A stretch of DNA of 64,000 bases, taken from the NCBI RefSeq assembly GCF_004770765.1, contig NZ_RQFK01000026.1, positions 1,302,001-1,366,000 of the forward strand. Reading direction: 5' to 3'. This document shows positions 53,549-64,000 of the stretch, piece after piece. Origin of the DNA: Leptospira noumeaensis (GTDB lineage Bacteria; Spirochaetota; Leptospiria; Leptospirales; Leptospiraceae). The translations under genes and the position numbers were made by a program. The notes below the pieces were generated by a model. That model saw only the letters and a list, made by a program, of their open reading frames with translations, was not told where the DNA came from and made no database searches. Position 1 is the first letter of the stretch. The number at the start of each line of letters is the position of its first letter.

Positions 53549-56354
53549 CCCAATCACCGCCAAACTTACCTTGGGCGATAATCGGAACTTTTAGTTTCAT
53601 CGCAGATTCCATTTCTTCTTTTGCCATTTGGTAGAATTCCTTTTTTTCCTTCGGGTTCACTTCGAAAACAAGTTCATCATGGACTTGGAGAAGGAGTTTA
53701 GAATCAAAACCGTTCTTTTTGATTTTGTTATGGATTTGGATCATCGCCAGTTTGATCATATCTGCTGATGTTCCTTGGATGGGTGAGTTAATCGCAACAC
53801 GTTTGGCCGCTTCACTTGCCATTTTATGTTTGGAATGGATATCGGGTAGGTAACGTCTGCGACCAAGAAGTGTTTCCACATATCCATGTTCCTTGCAGAA
53901 CTCCACAATTTCTTCCATATAAGTTTGAACGCCTGTGTAGGTGGCAAAATACTTTTCGATAAATTCTTTTGCCTCTTTGCGGCTGATCCTTAAATTATTC
54001 GAAAGACCAAAAGAAGTGACTCCATAAATGACAGAAAAGTTAACAACCTTTGCTTTATTTCGCATATCGGGCGTTACCTTGTCTTCTGGGATACCGAAAA
54101 TTCCGGCTGCCGTTCGTTTGTGAATATCCGCTCCCGATTTATAAGCATCCATCATTTGAGGGTCATTGGCATAGTGGGCCATAATTCTAAGTTCGATTTG
54201 GCTATAGTCGAGAGAAAGAATCTCATAACCTTTTTTGGCTATAAAACCTTTTCTGAGTAATCTTCCTTCCTCATCTTTGATCGGAATGTTTTGTAAGTTT
54301 GGATTGGTGGAAGATAATCTACCCGTCGCCGCAATGGTTTGGTTGTAACTGGTATGGATACGACCTGTTTTCGGATTGATGAGTGTGGGAAGAGTGTCTG
54401 TATAAGTGGATTTTAGTTTTGAGAATTTACGAAGTCCGAGTAAATCATCGATGATGGGATGAGTCCCTTGTAAAGATTCCAAAACAGAATGATCGGTGGA
54501 ATATCCTGTTTGTGTTTTTTTCTCAGCTGGTAATCTTAAGTCTTCGAATAAAACCGTTTGTAGTTCTTTTGTTGAATTTACATTAAAGGTTTTTCCTGCA
54601 TAGAAGTGAATGTTTTTTTCATGTTCTTTGATTTTTGTTTCAAAGATTTTGGAAAGAGATTCAAAATATCCTTTTTCTACAGCAATCCCTTCAAATTCCA
54701 TATCTGCCAAAGTATGTAACACTGGCATTTCAATTTCATAAAAAAGTTTTTTGTGAATTCCTTCTTCCATTTTTGGTGAAAGAATATTATGAAGTTGTAG
54801 GGTAATGTCTGCATCTTCGCAAGCATATTCGGAAACTTTTTCGGGATCAATATCGTATAAGTTTTGTTTTTTCTTTCCTGTTCCAACTAACTCATCGTAA
54901 GTGATGGTTTTGTAATCCAAATAGTCAACGGCCATGTCATCCATATTGTGGCGGCGTTCCCCTGGATTCAAAAGGTAAGAAGCTAACATCGTATCAAAAT
55001 GAATTCCCGCTAACTCAACACCATAATTCCGAAGCACTAAAAGATCGTATTTGATGTTTTGTCCCACTTTTTTCCATTTGGGATCTGTTAGCATTGGTTT
55101 TAAAACAGCAAGTCCTTCTTCGGGAGAAGGGAGTAAATGGCTATAGATGGACTCCGGGTGAGAGAAAGCAATGTAGTATGCAACCCCTGGTTCCTGAGAA
55201 AAGGAAACTCCAAGTAACTCAGCGAGCATTGGATCTTGTGAAGTTGTTTCTGTATCGACAGAGATTGGTTTTTTGGAATCTAGTTTGGCTACAATTTTTT
55301 TTAAGTCATCTAAGGTTTGGATACGTTTATAAGTTTTTTTAGAAACCGCAGAGCCTTTGTTTGGTTTTGGTTCTGTTCCGGAATCTAAAGCATCTTTTGA
55401 TGATTTTTTGCCTTTTTTAGCAGGTTCCGAATCGGAACTTTTATCTTTGGAATCTCCATCACTAGTAATGGGAATTCCAGCTTGTTTGGCAAGGTCACGG
55501 TGGAGGACATTGTATCCTTCGTCTTTGAAGTATTGTACTTTGGCCGGATCATAATAATTGGGAAGTTTTAAGTCGCTCTTTTTAATATCGAGTTTGAGGT
55601 TGGTGACAATGGTCGCTAGTTTCCGTGATAAAAAAGCATTTTCTTTTTCAGCTGCCAACTTATCGATGAGTGATTTGTTTTTTATCTTATCTAGTTTTTT
55701 ATAAATAGTTTCTAAATCACCAAACTCTTGGATGAGTTTGGCTGCACCTTTTTCTCCAATCCCTTTGACTCCGGGAATGTTATCTGAGGCATCACCTAAC
55801 AGTCCCATATAATCAGTGACTTGTTCTTTGGTGATTCCTATATTTGCTTTAACCCATTTAGGATCAATTTTTTCAAATTCGGAAACTCCTCGTTTCCCAC
55901 GTAACATATGTATGTTTTTGTCTAGAACTTGGTATAAATCTTTATCACTGGAAAGGATGACGATTTCTTCAAAATCTTTTCCAAACTTTTTACATAAGGA
56001 TCCAATGATATCATCAGCTTCAATTCCATCTATTTTGTACATAGGGAATTCTAATGCCTTTAACATTTCATAAATTTTATGAATCTGAGGTTTTAAATCC
56101 TCTGGCATCGGTTTTCTGTGAGCTTTATAATCCTCATACAAATCGTTTCTTTCGAGTCTTGTACCGGGATCAAAAGTAAAAGCAATATGAGATACTTTTT
56201 CATCTTGTAGGAGTTTGAATAACATCCTCCAAAACCCAAAGATGGCGCCACTAGGAAGTCCCGTTTTAGAGTTGGTAAGGTTGGATGCTGCAAATGCAAA
56301 ATATGCCCGGAAGGCCAAAGCATGGCCGTCAATGATGAGTAATCTTCCGCTCAT
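53535..56354 (-). CDS. polA: DNA polymerase I
   Basis: This 939-residue polymerase has the 5'-3' exonuclease (LLIIDGHALAFRAYFAF and acidic residues in the first 290), a Lys/Ser-rich disordered linker (about 290-345), the proofreading exonuclease with DTETTS, NIKYDLL and YACEDAD, and the polymerase with motif A LDYSQIELR, motif B RNKAKVVNFSVIYG and motif C QVHDELVFEV. All active-site residues for three activities look present. It fills gaps in repair and replaces RNA primers. It overlaps the glycosyltransferase gene upstream by 4 nt. Confidence 0.96.
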   Translation of the reverse strand: MSGRLLIIDGHALAFRAYFAFAASNLTNSKTGLPSGAIFGFWRMLFKLLQDEKVSHIAFTFDPGTRLERNDLYEDYKAHRKPMPEDLKPQIHKIYEMLKALEFPMYKIDGIEADDIIGSLCKKFGKDFEEIVILSSDKDLYQVLDKNIHMLRGKRGVSEFEKIDPKWVKANIGITKEQVTDYMGLLGDASDNIPGVKGIGEKGAAKLIQEFGDLETIYKKLDKIKNKSLIDKLAAEKENAFLSRKLATIVTNLKLDIKKSDLKLPNYYDPAKVQYFKDEGYNVLHRDLAKQAGIPITSDGDSKDKSSDSEPAKKGKKSSKDALDSGTEPKPNKGSAVSKKTYKRIQTLDDLKKIVAKLDSKKPISVDTETTSQDPMLAELLGVSFSQEPGVAYYIAFSHPESIYSHLLPSPEEGLAVLKPMLTDPKWKKVGQNIKYDLLVLRNYGVELAGIHFDTMLASYLLNPGERRHNMDDMAVDYLDYKTITYDELVGTGKKKQNLYDIDPEKVSEYACEDADITLQLHNILSPKMEEGIHKKLFYEIEMPVLHTLADMEFEGIAVEKGYFESLSKIFETKIKEHEKNIHFYAGKTFNVNSTKELQTVLFEDLRLPAEKKTQTGYSTDHSVLESLQGTHPIIDDLLGLRKFSKLKSTYTDTLPTLINPKTGRIHTSYNQTIAATGRLSSTNPNLQNIPIKDEEGRLLRKGFIAKKGYEILSLDYSQIELRIMAHYANDPQMMDAYKSGADIHKRTAAGIFGIPEDKVTPDMRNKAKVVNFSVIYGVTSFGLSNNLRISRKEAKEFIEKYFATYTGVQTYMEEIVEFCKEHGYVETLLGRRRYLPDIHSKHKMASEAAKRVAINSPIQGTSADMIKLAMIQIHNKIKKNGFDSKLLLQVHDELVFEVNPKEKKEFYQMAKEEMESAMKLKVPIIAQGKFGGDWDEAH

Positions 56355-57457
56355 GTTCCTTCTCCGTACAAAGAATCTCCTAAAAAGGAATAATAGATTA
56401 GTTTTGTTTTTTCAACCGTTTTGGTGACAGAAAATCGTTTTACCGAAGTTTTGTTAAAGGTTCCGAACTTGGTTCTTAATTCTTCCGATCCCACTAGTTT
56501 ATCCAAACCTTGGGCGATACTTTCTGAATCTCCCACCGAACAAACGTAAGCTCCTTCATTATGATCCAACATCTCACCAATTCCACCTCCATTTGTGGCA
56601 ACGATAGGAAGACCTGATGCCATAGCATCCAAAACAGATGTTCCGAGGCCTTCTTCTTTGGATGTGAGTGTAAAGATATTGAATAAGGATAACAAAGCAG
56701 GGATGTCCTTACGATAACCAGTGAAAATGACTTTATCTTTGATTCCTAATTGATTTGCTTGGTTTTTGAGTTTGTTCTCTAACTTCCCATCACCAACAAT
56801 CATCAGGCGAAAGTCAACGTTTGTTCTCATCTTTGCTATGGCGCTAAGTAAAGTTTCTTGGTCTTTGTGATCGACAAGGGCTGCCACATTTCCAATCACA
56901 ATACATTTTTTGGGAATATGAAATTCTTCTCTTAAGTATTCGTGAGGAGCCGATTTTGAAAAACGTTTTAAATCAATTCCTGAATAAACTGTGATGATTC
57001 TTTCTGGTGCAATTTTGCTACCAATCATAATTTCTTTTATTTTTTGCGAAACTGGCAAATAATAATCGTTAGCCGGATGTTGGTATTTCCATCTGGAAAA
57101 AAAACTAGACTTGGGTTTAAAGTCCACTCTCCTGGAAACAATTAATGGAATGCTTAAGTGGCTTCGTTTGGCGAGTAAGGCAAGTGTATGTGCGTGAGCT
57201 GTATGTGTATGAATTAGTTTTATGTTTTTGGAAATACAGAGAGATCGAATATTCTTATATGCTTTTCTATCCCACTCGCCACGCATTTCAATAGGAAAAA
57301 AATCATAACCATTCTCTTTACATTTGGTTTCTAAAGGGGAATTTGGTTGGCCGACAACCATTTGTGGAATTTTGAAATTGGCCAGTCCTTGGACTAAATA
57401 ATAAAGCTGTTGTTCTCCACCACGCCATTCGCGGGAAGTGTTGATATGTAGGATCAA
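56351..57457 (-). CDS. GT4-family glycosyltransferase
   Basis: This 368-residue protein has the GT-B fold features of family GT4: HINTSREWRGGEQQLYYLV at the N-terminus, GNVAALVDHKDQETLL, VIFTGYRKDIPAL, and the donor-binding segment EEGLGTSVLDAMASGLPIVAT. It transfers a sugar from an activated donor to a lipid, LPS or protein acceptor. It lies one nucleotide downstream of the RsbW-like gene and overlaps polA, an operon that also holds a large membrane protein possibly in the same glycan pathway. Confidence 0.88.
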   Translation of the reverse strand: MILHINTSREWRGGEQQLYYLVQGLANFKIPQMVVGQPNSPLETKCKENGYDFFPIEMRGEWDRKAYKNIRSLCISKNIKLIHTHTAHAHTLALLAKRSHLSIPLIVSRRVDFKPKSSFFSRWKYQHPANDYYLPVSQKIKEIMIGSKIAPERIITVYSGIDLKRFSKSAPHEYLREEFHIPKKCIVIGNVAALVDHKDQETLLSAIAKMRTNVDFRLMIVGDGKLENKLKNQANQLGIKDKVIFTGYRKDIPALLSLFNIFTLTSKEEGLGTSVLDAMASGLPIVATNGGGIGEMLDHNEGAYVCSVGDSESIAQGLDKLVGSEELRTKFGTFNKTSVKRFSVTKTVEKTKLIYYSFLGDSLYGEGT

Positions 57458-57458
57458 A

Positions 57459-58061
57459 TTATAAGTGTTTGGAACGGTCGTATTCGAGAGCGATGATGGA
57501 GCCCATAACTTTGAACCCCGCCGGAGCTTCGTCTACCATTCCTTCTCCGTGAAACATTACTTTAACGGAGTCCATCATGGCATTGATAATTTTCAATCCT
57601 TTTCCCATGTTCTTATGTTTTTGGCCAGATCCATTGTAAGGAAGGGTTTCTGGTTTTTTGCTTTGGTGGTTTTTGATATGGTCAAGGAAGTTACTAAAAC
57701 ATTGTGATTGGTTGGAACGGAGGAGTTCTTTGTCAGTGTCGGGGAGGGAACCTGCTTCTGAAAGACCCGATCCATAATCCAAAATATACAATGTGAATTT
57801 TGAGGAATCGATCCTCCAACGACAGATGATGGTTTCGTCACAATGACAGGAGACATTTGCTGCGACTGCATTGGTCAGTGCTTCATCGGCGGCCAGTTCA
57901 ATGTGCATGATATTGTCTGCACTAAACCCATTTCCTTCCAAAGTGCCTTTGAGCTCTTTTCTGAAATGTTTGACAGAGGACATATCAGGAGGAAGGAACA
58001 TTGCATACGACCCAGGTGAGGGACATAATAAATACGGTAAAACTTCAGATGGTGCTGTCAA
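57459..58061 (-). CDS. RsbW-like ATP-binding anti-sigma factor/serine kinase
   Basis: The 200-residue HATPase_c protein has an N-box ELAADEALTNAVAAN, a G1 box LDYGSGLSEAG and a G2 box GKGLKIINAMMD, the pattern of RsbW/SpoIIAB anti-sigma kinases. It starts at a TTG, with GGGGAGA about 9 bases upstream; ATGs occur 20 and 26 codons in. A stretch of about 40 residues between G1 and G2 is longer than usual. No sigma factor or anti-anti-sigma gene is adjacent; the partner must lie elsewhere. Confidence 0.78.
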   Translation of the reverse strand: MTAPSEVLPYLLCPSPGSYAMFLPPDMSSVKHFRKELKGTLEGNGFSADNIMHIELAADEALTNAVAANVSCHCDETIICRWRIDSSKFTLYILDYGSGLSEAGSLPDTDKELLRSNQSQCFSNFLDHIKNHQSKKPETLPYNGSGQKHKNMGKGLKIINAMMDSVKVMFHGEGMVDEAPAGFKVMGSIIALEYDRSKHL

Positions 58062-58160
58062 CTGCCGCTATCTCCCCCTCTCCCAATCATATTACACGAT
58101 AGAGAGGGAGAAAAAAAGTCAAAAATCCTAGATTGGGGACGTCATGTCAGAAAAAATTTC

Positions 58161-59711
58161 CTAAATCGCGATGCCGAGTGCCTTCGCCAGCTGTTCCATC
58201 CTGTGGATGAGCTTTTCTTGGCCAAGAAGGCTAAAGAGAATGGGAAGTTCGAGCCCATGGGATTTCCCCGTAGTGATGGCTCGGATCGGCATAAAGAGTG
58301 TCCTTCCTTTTTCACCCGTAGTTTCTCCTGCCTTGGTCATGGCTTCTTTGTATTCATCCGGGTTTGATAACGGTTTTGCTTTGACCGCTTGGTAAAAAGC
58401 AGAGACTACCGCTTTGCCGTTCCCATCCAAAACCAATTGTTTGGCTTCTTCATTTTCAAATTGTAGATTTTCTAAAAAGAATTCTTCAATGTAGGGGGGA
58501 GCTTGGATGAGTCTGTCCAAATACACACGCACTGAATCTAAAATGGAGAGGAGTTGTGGGTTTGTTCCCGACTTATAAGTTTCTGGGATTTGGCAGTCTT
58601 TTAAGAATGGTTCGAGTTCCTTTCCCAAAGTTTCAATCTTTACATCGCGAATGTATTTGTTCGACATCCAATTGAGTTTTGATTTTGGATTTAAATATTC
58701 TGCAAGTCCGAGAAGTGATAACTTATTAAAATCAACCGTTTCCTTTTCTTCTTCTTTGAGTTTTTTAAATACATCAAAGGTAGCTGGAGATTTTGAGCAG
58801 CGTTCCACATCAAAGACGGAACAAAGTTCGGCATCACTCATATATTCTTTACCATCGGGAGAAGTCCATCCAAGTAAAGCCATGTAGTTACGCATAGTAT
58901 CACTGGAGTAACCTAAATCACGGAATGCAAGAACCGATGTAGCACCAGCACGTTTGGAAAGTTTTTTCCCATCGGTTCCTACAATTTCACTGGCATGAGC
59001 AAACCTTGGGAGTGGAAATCCAAAGGCTTCAAAAATTAAAATTTGGCGAGGAGTATTGGAAAGATGTCCCACTCCGCGAATCACATGTGTGATTTTCATT
59101 AGCGCATCATCGATCACCACTGCATAGTTATACGAAGGGAATCCATCAGACTTCACAATGATAAAGTCACCAATGAGTTTGGATTCGAACTTTACCTTTC
59201 CCTGGATCATATCATCTACGATGACTATTTTATGCGGAGTTTTGAATCTTACAGTAAAGGGAATTTTTTTCTCAATTTGGGAATTGATTTCTGCATCAGT
59301 AAGATCCGAACATTTTCCATCATAGATGTATGGAATTCCCATGGCATCGGCTTGTTTTTTTTTGCCGTCGAGTTCTTCTGCGGAACAAAAACAACGATAA
59401 GCTTTTTTTTCCGAAATCAGTTTGTCTGTGTATTCTTTATAAATATGAATTCTTTCGGACTGAGTGTACGGGCCGTTTGGACCACCCACACCAGGGCCCT
59501 CATCCCATTCCATTCCGAGCCACTTCAAAGACTCTAAAATGATTTTGAAAGATGCTTCTGTGGAACGGTCTTGGTCTGTGTCTTCGATCCGAAGTAAAAA
59601 CTTTCCTTTTTTTGCTTTCGCGTATAAATAATTAAATAGAGCCGTTCTTGCTCCTCCCACATGGAGAAATCCGGAGGGGGACGGGGCAAAACGAGTGCGA
59701 ACTTCTGTCAT
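58161..59711 (-). CDS. gltX: Glutamyl-tRNA synthetase
   Basis: The 516-residue class I synthetase has the HIGH-type motif [18 protein letters not shown], the [10 protein letters not shown] segment, and the KMSKS-type motif KKLSKRAG. It charges tRNA-Glu (and possibly tRNA-Gln). Length and domain order are normal for a bacterial GluRS. It overlaps the upstream lipoprotein gene by 4 nt. Ninety-nine bases separate it from the RsbW-like gene; that gap holds no gene. Confidence 0.96.
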   Translation of the reverse strand: MTEVRTRFAPSPSGFLHVGGARTALFNYLYAKAKKGKFLLRIEDTDQDRSTEASFKIILESLKWLGMEWDEGPGVGGPNGPYTQSERIHIYKEYTDKLISEKKAYRCFCSAEELDGKKKQADAMGIPYIYDGKCSDLTDAEINSQIEKKIPFTVRFKTPHKIVIVDDMIQGKVKFESKLIGDFIIVKSDGFPSYNYAVVIDDALMKITHVIRGVGHLSNTPRQILIFEAFGFPLPRFAHASEIVGTDGKKLSKRAGATSVLAFRDLGYSSDTMRNYMALLGWTSPDGKEYMSDAELCSVFDVERCSKSPATFDVFKKLKEEEKETVDFNKLSLLGLAEYLNPKSKLNWMSNKYIRDVKIETLGKELEPFLKDCQIPETYKSGTNPQLLSILDSVRVYLDRLIQAPPYIEEFFLENLQFENEEAKQLVLDGNGKAVVSAFYQAVKAKPLSNPDEYKEAMTKAGETTGEKGRTLFMPIRAITTGKSHGLELPILFSLLGQEKLIHRMEQLAKALGIAI

Positions 59712-60580
59712 TTGATTTCCTCTTTGAGTAAAAAGTCTCCGATCCGCTTGTAACCAAATGGTTCTTTAGTTTTGGTAGTCAGTCCATTGGTATACGGCGG
59801 AACAAAGAAAATTTGTGTATTATTTTCTTTATAGATAAGTTTGAAGAATAGTTTGTCGGTTTCTGTTTCACTGAATTCATAACGAAGTTGTAAGTAATCG
59901 TAAAAATTAGATACATGTTCCGATTTGATTGTATTATTTTCTTGTTTGATAAATACAGTTGAATTTGGAAAAAATTCGATACTTCCTAAACTATGTGACC
60001 AACGACTATCCCCACCAAGTTTGGAACGAGTTCCTTCCTCGATGAGTGTCCCTGTGTCACCACCTAATTCGAATGTGTCGAATTCTTCGATTTCTGTTTT
60101 GATTTCTTCTGCACTCAATTTGTTTTCGAGTAGTGTAGAGAGTGTAGAACCTTTTGATTCTGAAAAAAATGATTCGGTATAAACAAAGAAAATTCGTTTT
60201 TCTGATTCTTCTTTTTTAAATTTTCCTATTTTTTTGTTCCAAATGATTTTATAGGATTCAAATGGTTCGTTTCCAAATTCTGCTTTAACTTTTGATAAAA
60301 AATTACCTTCGTAAGCAAGAAAACTGAGTTCAATTTTCTCTGCATATCCGGTGGATTTTCCCGGTTCCCATTCGATGAATCGGAAGTGAGAAGACCCTTC
60401 TTTGAAAAATAATTGGCTCATTTTTCTCGGAGATTTTAGGTAAAGGACAGATGCGGGAATTTCTGAAATTGGCTCTCTAATGATGAGTGATTTCAGGTTC
60501 TGGCAGTTGGATCCAGAAAAAAAAATCAAGATACAAAAAAGCCAATAGAATCGGGAGTATTCTTGAGTTTCGGGGGACAT
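59708..60580 (-). CDS. Hypothetical lipoprotein
   Basis: The 290-residue product has a hydrophobic start ([13 protein letters not shown]) followed by lipobox SGSNC (Cys about 27). The mature part is rich in Glu, Lys and Phe with no known domain. The stop overlaps gltX by 4 nt. It is the first gene of the minus-strand operon that starts near 60580 and runs through gltX to the large membrane protein, divergent from the topoisomerase genes. Confidence 0.7.
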   Translation of the reverse strand: MSPETQEYSRFYWLFCILIFFSGSNCQNLKSLIIREPISEIPASVLYLKSPRKMSQLFFKEGSSHFRFIEWEPGKSTGYAEKIELSFLAYEGNFLSKVKAEFGNEPFESYKIIWNKKIGKFKKEESEKRIFFVYTESFFSESKGSTLSTLLENKLSAEEIKTEIEEFDTFELGGDTGTLIEEGTRSKLGGDSRWSHSLGSIEFFPNSTVFIKQENNTIKSEHVSNFYDYLQLRYEFSETETDKLFFKLIYKENNTQIFFVPPYTNGLTTKTKEPFGYKRIGDFLLKEEIK

Positions 60581-60660
60581 AGATCGGTGCGTATCGCCAG
60601 TCTAAAAAGGGAAAACCGCTTGACAAGTCAATTCACCCCATCCCTGTGTCATTGGAACCC

Positions 60661-62031
60661 ATGAAGAACGAAGAACAGTATCCAAAACGCCCCTTTGAAG
60701 ACCAAGTGAATGATGACCAAAGGAAATACTCTCGCTACGTATGCGATTCGAGAGCCATTCCGCAAGAAATTGATGGTCTAAAGCCTGTTCAACGAAGGAT
60801 TTTATGGGCGATGTGGAACTCTGATGCCCGTAACCGCCACACAAAAACTGTAAAAGTTGCCGGTCTTGCGATGGGGTACCATCCGCACGGGGATCGTTCC
60901 ATCCAAGATGCCCTTTCGCAAATGGCGCAAGACTTTGCTTTTGCTAATAATTATCCTTTAGTGCATGGGGAAGGAACCTTTGGGGATGTTCTAGACCCCA
61001 ATGCAATTGCTTCTCCTCGTTATACGGAAGTCAAACTCTCCGACTTTGCCAAGGATTTAGGATTCTTTGAAAGTTTACCCGACATTGATTATGTTAAAAA
61101 CTATGATGAAACCGAAGATGAACCCATCCATTTCGTAGGAAAAGTTCCAGTTGTACTCTTAAATAACATTCAAGGGATTGCAACTGGTTTCCGTTGTTTC
61201 ATCCCCGCTCATAAGCTCAGCGATATTATTGATTCCCAAGTGACTTATTTAAAAACAGGGAAACCCAAAAAAGTCACACCATGGTACAAAGGGTACGGTG
61301 GGGAAGTGAAGTTGTCCAAAAATGACAATGGTAGCACTGTGATGTCCACGACCTTCGCTTTCAAAAAAGAAGATGGGAAATTGTTTCTCGTTGATTCTCC
61401 AATGAACTGGAATCGGGAAAAGGTTGTAAACTATCTAGATGATTTGATTGAGAAAAAAGACAATTGGTTAAAGGACTATGTAGATCATTCTAGCCAAACG
61501 TTTAAAATTGAACTCATTGCCAAAAAGGGCGAAGAACCTTCTGAGAAAGAAATCAAAGAACTGTTTTCCAAAGAAAACAATGAAGTGCTTACTATCAACG
61601 TAATCACTCACGAAGGAAAACTTCGTAACTTCAGTCCTGAAGAAATCATCAAACGATTCTGTGATTTTAGAAAAACACATCTCATTCGTCGTTTCAAACG
61701 TTTGGCGGGACTCGAAAAAGAAAAGATCGATCGTAATTCAGAACTCATTCGATTCATCAAAGAAAAATGGAACGAGAAAGTAACAGGGATTAAATCTAAA
61801 AAAGAATTTGAAGACAAATTGAAAGCAGCCAAGTTCGTTTACTTCGAATGGTTGAGTTCCATTCCTGTGTATCGAATGACTTTGGAAGAAGTTCGTAAAT
61901 GTGAAGATGCCATTGTAGAAGCAAAAACAAAATACACTGAGTACACTACATTACAAAAAGACGATAAAAAACTCACCGGTTTTATGACCGATGAACTTGA
62001 TGAACTGAAGAAAAAATGGGATCCGAAATAA
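60661..62031 (+). CDS. Type IIA topoisomerase A subunit (ParC/GyrA-like), lacking C-terminal domain
   Basis: This protein of about 456 residues starts at ATG 60661 (GGAA just upstream) in preference to a GTG at 60646. It has [37 protein letters not shown], and the active-site tyrosine in [15 protein letters not shown] (about residue 121), so the cleavage domain is present. It stops where GyrA/ParC would begin the beta-pinwheel, and there is no GyrA box. The phrase ASPRYT resembles eukaryotic topoisomerase II more than GyrA (AAMRYTE). The B subunit begins 6 nt after the stop. Confidence 0.85.
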   Translation: MKNEEQYPKRPFEDQVNDDQRKYSRYVCDSRAIPQEIDGLKPVQRRILWAMWNSDARNRHTKTVKVAGLAMGYHPHGDRSIQDALSQMAQDFAFANNYPLVHGEGTFGDVLDPNAIASPRYTEVKLSDFAKDLGFFESLPDIDYVKNYDETEDEPIHFVGKVPVVLLNNIQGIATGFRCFIPAHKLSDIIDSQVTYLKTGKPKKVTPWYKGYGGEVKLSKNDNGSTVMSTTFAFKKEDGKLFLVDSPMNWNREKVVNYLDDLIEKKDNWLKDYVDHSSQTFKIELIAKKGEEPSEKEIKELFSKENNEVLTINVITHEGKLRNFSPEEIIKRFCDFRKTHLIRRFKRLAGLEKEKIDRNSELIRFIKEKWNEKVTGIKSKKEFEDKLKAAKFVYFEWLSSIPVYRMTLEEVRKCEDAIVEAKTKYTEYTTLQKDDKKLTGFMTDELDELKKKWDPK

Positions 62032-62037
62032 ATCATT

Positions 62038-64000
62038 ATGGCTCAAAAAACTGAAAAAACCTCAGGAAATTCGCGAAATTTTAAGAAATTATCTCACGTA
62101 GAACACGTGCGGATGCGGACAGGGATGTGGCTTGGCCAAAACTCCCTTTCCACTTTTGAACAACATTTTTTCACAAAAAACAACGCGGGAACGTACGAAG
62201 TGTCCCACGAAGAACTTTCAGACATTCCTGCTAAGATCAAATGTTTAGATGAAGCCTGTATGAACTGTGTGGATGAGTATCGTAAAAACTTAAACGACAA
62301 ATCCATTCCAGAAAAAGACAAGATGAACAAGCTCATCATCCAATTGTCTACTGATCGCAAACGAGTGACCATCCAAGACAATGGCCGTGGAATTCCCGCT
62401 GACAATGCGGAAGGTGTTTACCTCCATTTGATGTATGGAGAAAACTTTGATGATATTGCAAAAGAAGATCATGTTGCCGGACAAAACGGTGTGGGGATCT
62501 CTCTTGTGAGAATGGTTTCTTCTTTTTTTAGAGTGAAAACCATCAATGGTGGAAAAGCTTACAAGAAGATGTTTAGCATTCATGATGATGCTAAAAAAGT
62601 CATTCGTAGTTTCAAACTTCCTAAAGAAGATATGGAAAAAGTATTTTTATATTTCGATGAACACGGAACTTTTGCTGACTGTCCTCTTCTTTCCGCGGAT
62701 CAAATCAAACAACTAAAAGCTCCTTGTGATAAAACAGGAATGACCGCTGTTGTAGAAACTGCTAAAAAAGAAGACCACGGAACCACTGTTGAGTTCGAAC
62801 TAAACCCTGCTTATTTTAATAACCTGGATACTACTTTTAACATCAATTTGGTGAAACAATACCTGCAAGACATTGCTATGTCGAATCCAGGACTCGAAGT
62901 TGTATTCATTCACAAAACGGGAAAAGAGAAGTATAAATTCAAAAAGGGTTTTGATGAAATCTTTAGTAACTCCGAGATGGTTTACTATAAATTAGATTAT
63001 GCCGATAAAACCTCGGCTTCTCAAATCCATATGGAAACTTATGTGGTTTTGGGCCAAAACAAAAACCTAACTTGGGTAAACTCAATTTTTTGCCCGCAAG
63101 GTGGATCGGCCATTGAGTATTTGGAAAATAGACTTTGTGATGAGGTTCGTAAAAAATCTCAGATTGTCAGTTTAGAAAAAAAACTCAACACACAATGTAC
63201 ACGTAACGATGTGAGAAGTTGTTTCCATATGTATGTGAACCTTCGTATCCTCAATCCACGTTTTAAATCCCAAGATAAGTCTTATCTCATCAATGATTTG
63301 AATGAGGACATCCGAAAGTCTCTCGATAAACATTTGGATAAACTTTTGAAGAAAACGGGCCTTATCGAAGAAATCAAAATGGTGATGGAACGTAGAACCC
63401 AGTTAAAACAGCTCGAGGACGCGCAGAAAGGCCTCCGTAAGGCGTCTCGGAACAATATTCCTAAGCTGATGCCGCCAACGGGCAAACCAAGCGATCCAGG
63501 CCGAATTTTATTTGTGGCGGAAGGGGACTCAGCGATTGCGGGTTTACGTCCTGCAAGAAATCCTAAGTTACATGGACTTTTCCCTCTTCGGGGAAAACCA
63601 CTCAACTGCAAAGGGATGTCTCTCGCTAAGGCAATGCAAAACGAAGAGATGAAAAACATCGTCGCCATTGTGGGCCTTCCTCTCGACCAAAAAGTAAAGT
63701 CCATTGATGAACTTCATTATGATCGAATTAGTATCATCACAGATGCGGACTTTGATGGTTATGCCATTAGGTCTCTTATGTTGTCTTTTTTCTACGAGTA
63801 TTGGCCGGAACTTTTTGAGTTAGGATTTATCAATATCTCTGCGGCACCACTTTACGAGGTAGATGTGAAGTGGAAGGATGCAAAAAAAGAAACTGTATTC
63901 TGTATTGATGATTCCGACTATGACAAGTTAGTTGCTCGTGTGAACAAACAAGGCGCTGAGATCACTCGTAAAAAACGAAACAAGGGACTTGGGGAAACAG
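62038..64000 (+). CDS. Type IIA topoisomerase B subunit (GyrB/ParE-like), 3' partial
   Basis: The frame opens at ATG 62038 and is still open at the right edge after 654 codons, so the C-terminus is missing. GHKL ATPase motifs are visible: [43 protein letters not shown] and HGTTVEF. The TOPRIM domain has [11 protein letters not shown] (about residue 495), [10 protein letters not shown] and [11 protein letters not shown]. It pairs with the A subunit to pass DNA duplexes using [13 protein letters not shown] and [14 protein letters not shown] read somewhat more like eukaryotic/phage topoisomerase II than like GyrB. The order A then B is the reverse of gyrBA. Confidence 0.88.
   Translation, partial: MAQKTEKTSGNSRNFKKLSHVEHVRMRTGMWLGQNSLSTFEQHFFTKNNAGTYEVSHEELSDIPAKIKCLDEACMNCVDEYRKNLNDKSIPEKDKMNKLIIQLSTDRKRVTIQDNGRGIPADNAEGVYLHLMYGENFDDIAKEDHVAGQNGVGISLVRMVSSFFRVKTINGGKAYKKMFSIHDDAKKVIRSFKLPKEDMEKVFLYFDEHGTFADCPLLSADQIKQLKAPCDKTGMTAVVETAKKEDHGTTVEFELNPAYFNNLDTTFNINLVKQYLQDIAMSNPGLEVVFIHKTGKEKYKFKKGFDEIFSNSEMVYYKLDYADKTSASQIHMETYVVLGQNKNLTWVNSIFCPQGGSAIEYLENRLCDEVRKKSQIVSLEKKLNTQCTRNDVRSCFHMYVNLRILNPRFKSQDKSYLINDLNEDIRKSLDKHLDKLLKKTGLIEEIKMVMERRTQLKQLEDAQKGLRKASRNNIPKLMPPTGKPSDPGRILFVAEGDSAIAGLRPARNPKLHGLFPLRGKPLNCKGMSLAKAMQNEEMKNIVAIVGLPLDQKVKSIDELHYDRISIITDADFDGYAIRSLMLSFFYEYWPELFELGFINISAAPLYEVDVKWKDAKKETVFCIDDSDYDKLVARVNKQGAEITRKKRNKGLGET

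Overview
The window is a compact chromosomal segment of low GC (roughly 38-40% by eye), almost certainly from a spirochaete of the genus Leptospira, most likely a saprophytic or environmental lineage. The grounds are the many small lipoproteins with loose spirochaetal lipoboxes (FYFSC, LSHC, FSGSNC), an LpxD for lipid A, a biliverdin-forming haem oxygenase, multi-GAF adenylate cyclases, 7TM-DISM receptors and tightly overlapping operons (ATGA, GTGA and TAATG junctions). The genus is inferred from overall gene content; no rRNA or marker comparison was possible.

Layout. 1-3.8 kb (+): an AlkC-type glycosylase cut by the left edge, two lipoproteins, an esterase lipoprotein and a short-chain dehydrogenase. 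3.8-8.2 kb (-): one overlapping operon running M23 endopeptidase, ankyrin protein, and two stand-alone cyclic-nucleotide-binding proteins. 8.3-9.3 kb: a membrane LuxR-type protein diverging from a Ser/Gly-rich lipoprotein. 9.3-15.1 kb (-): two overlapping class III cyclase genes, one with a complete and one with an eroded catalytic site. 15.1-17 kb (-): a nucleoside phosphorylase overlapping a spore-photoproduct-lyase-like radical SAM protein. 17-22.5 kb (+): glutathione peroxidase, ChaN-like protein, a zinc-ribbon penicillin-binding protein and two exported proteins. 22.5-24.2 kb is the accessory patch: tiny lipoprotein ORFs, a palindromic operator candidate, an MNT/HEPN pair whose HEPN gene has an in-frame stop, a GC-rich segment bounded by a partial copy of the tRNA-Tyr 3' end, and tRNA-Tyr and tRNA-Thr.

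24.3-35.3 kb (mostly +): DUF420-like membrane protein, an orphan transketolase N-terminal subunit, SirB1-like protein, polyprenyl synthase, a converging 7TM histidine kinase, a lipoprotein, and a ClC transporter overlapping a three-gene set (retropepsin-like protease, inactive transglutaminase-7TM, ATP-grasp ligase). 35.4-46.5 kb: DUF6580-like protein, MazG, LpxD, DoxX, a RibD-C/BFD pair, UMF1-type MFS, unknowns, and a WYL regulator - DUF2779 nuclease - esterase operon. 46.6-51.7 kb: lipoproteins, haem oxygenase plus MFS transporter behind a Fur-like box, a PiT-like permease and an OlsB-like acyltransferase. 51.8-60.6 kb (-): a long run of lipoprotein, GltX, RsbW-like kinase, glycosyltransferase, DNA polymerase I and a large membrane protein. 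60.7-64 kb (+): a two-subunit type IIA topoisomerase of unusual sequence, whose B subunit runs off the right edge.

The clearest theme is cyclic nucleotide signalling: a cyclase / pseudo-cyclase pair lies about 1 kb from an operon encoding two CNB-domain effectors together with a cell-wall hydrolase. The items most worth attention are the eroded cyclase partner, the atypical topoisomerase pair, the broken HEPN toxin beside a tRNA-Tyr scar, and the nucleosidase/radical-SAM operon.
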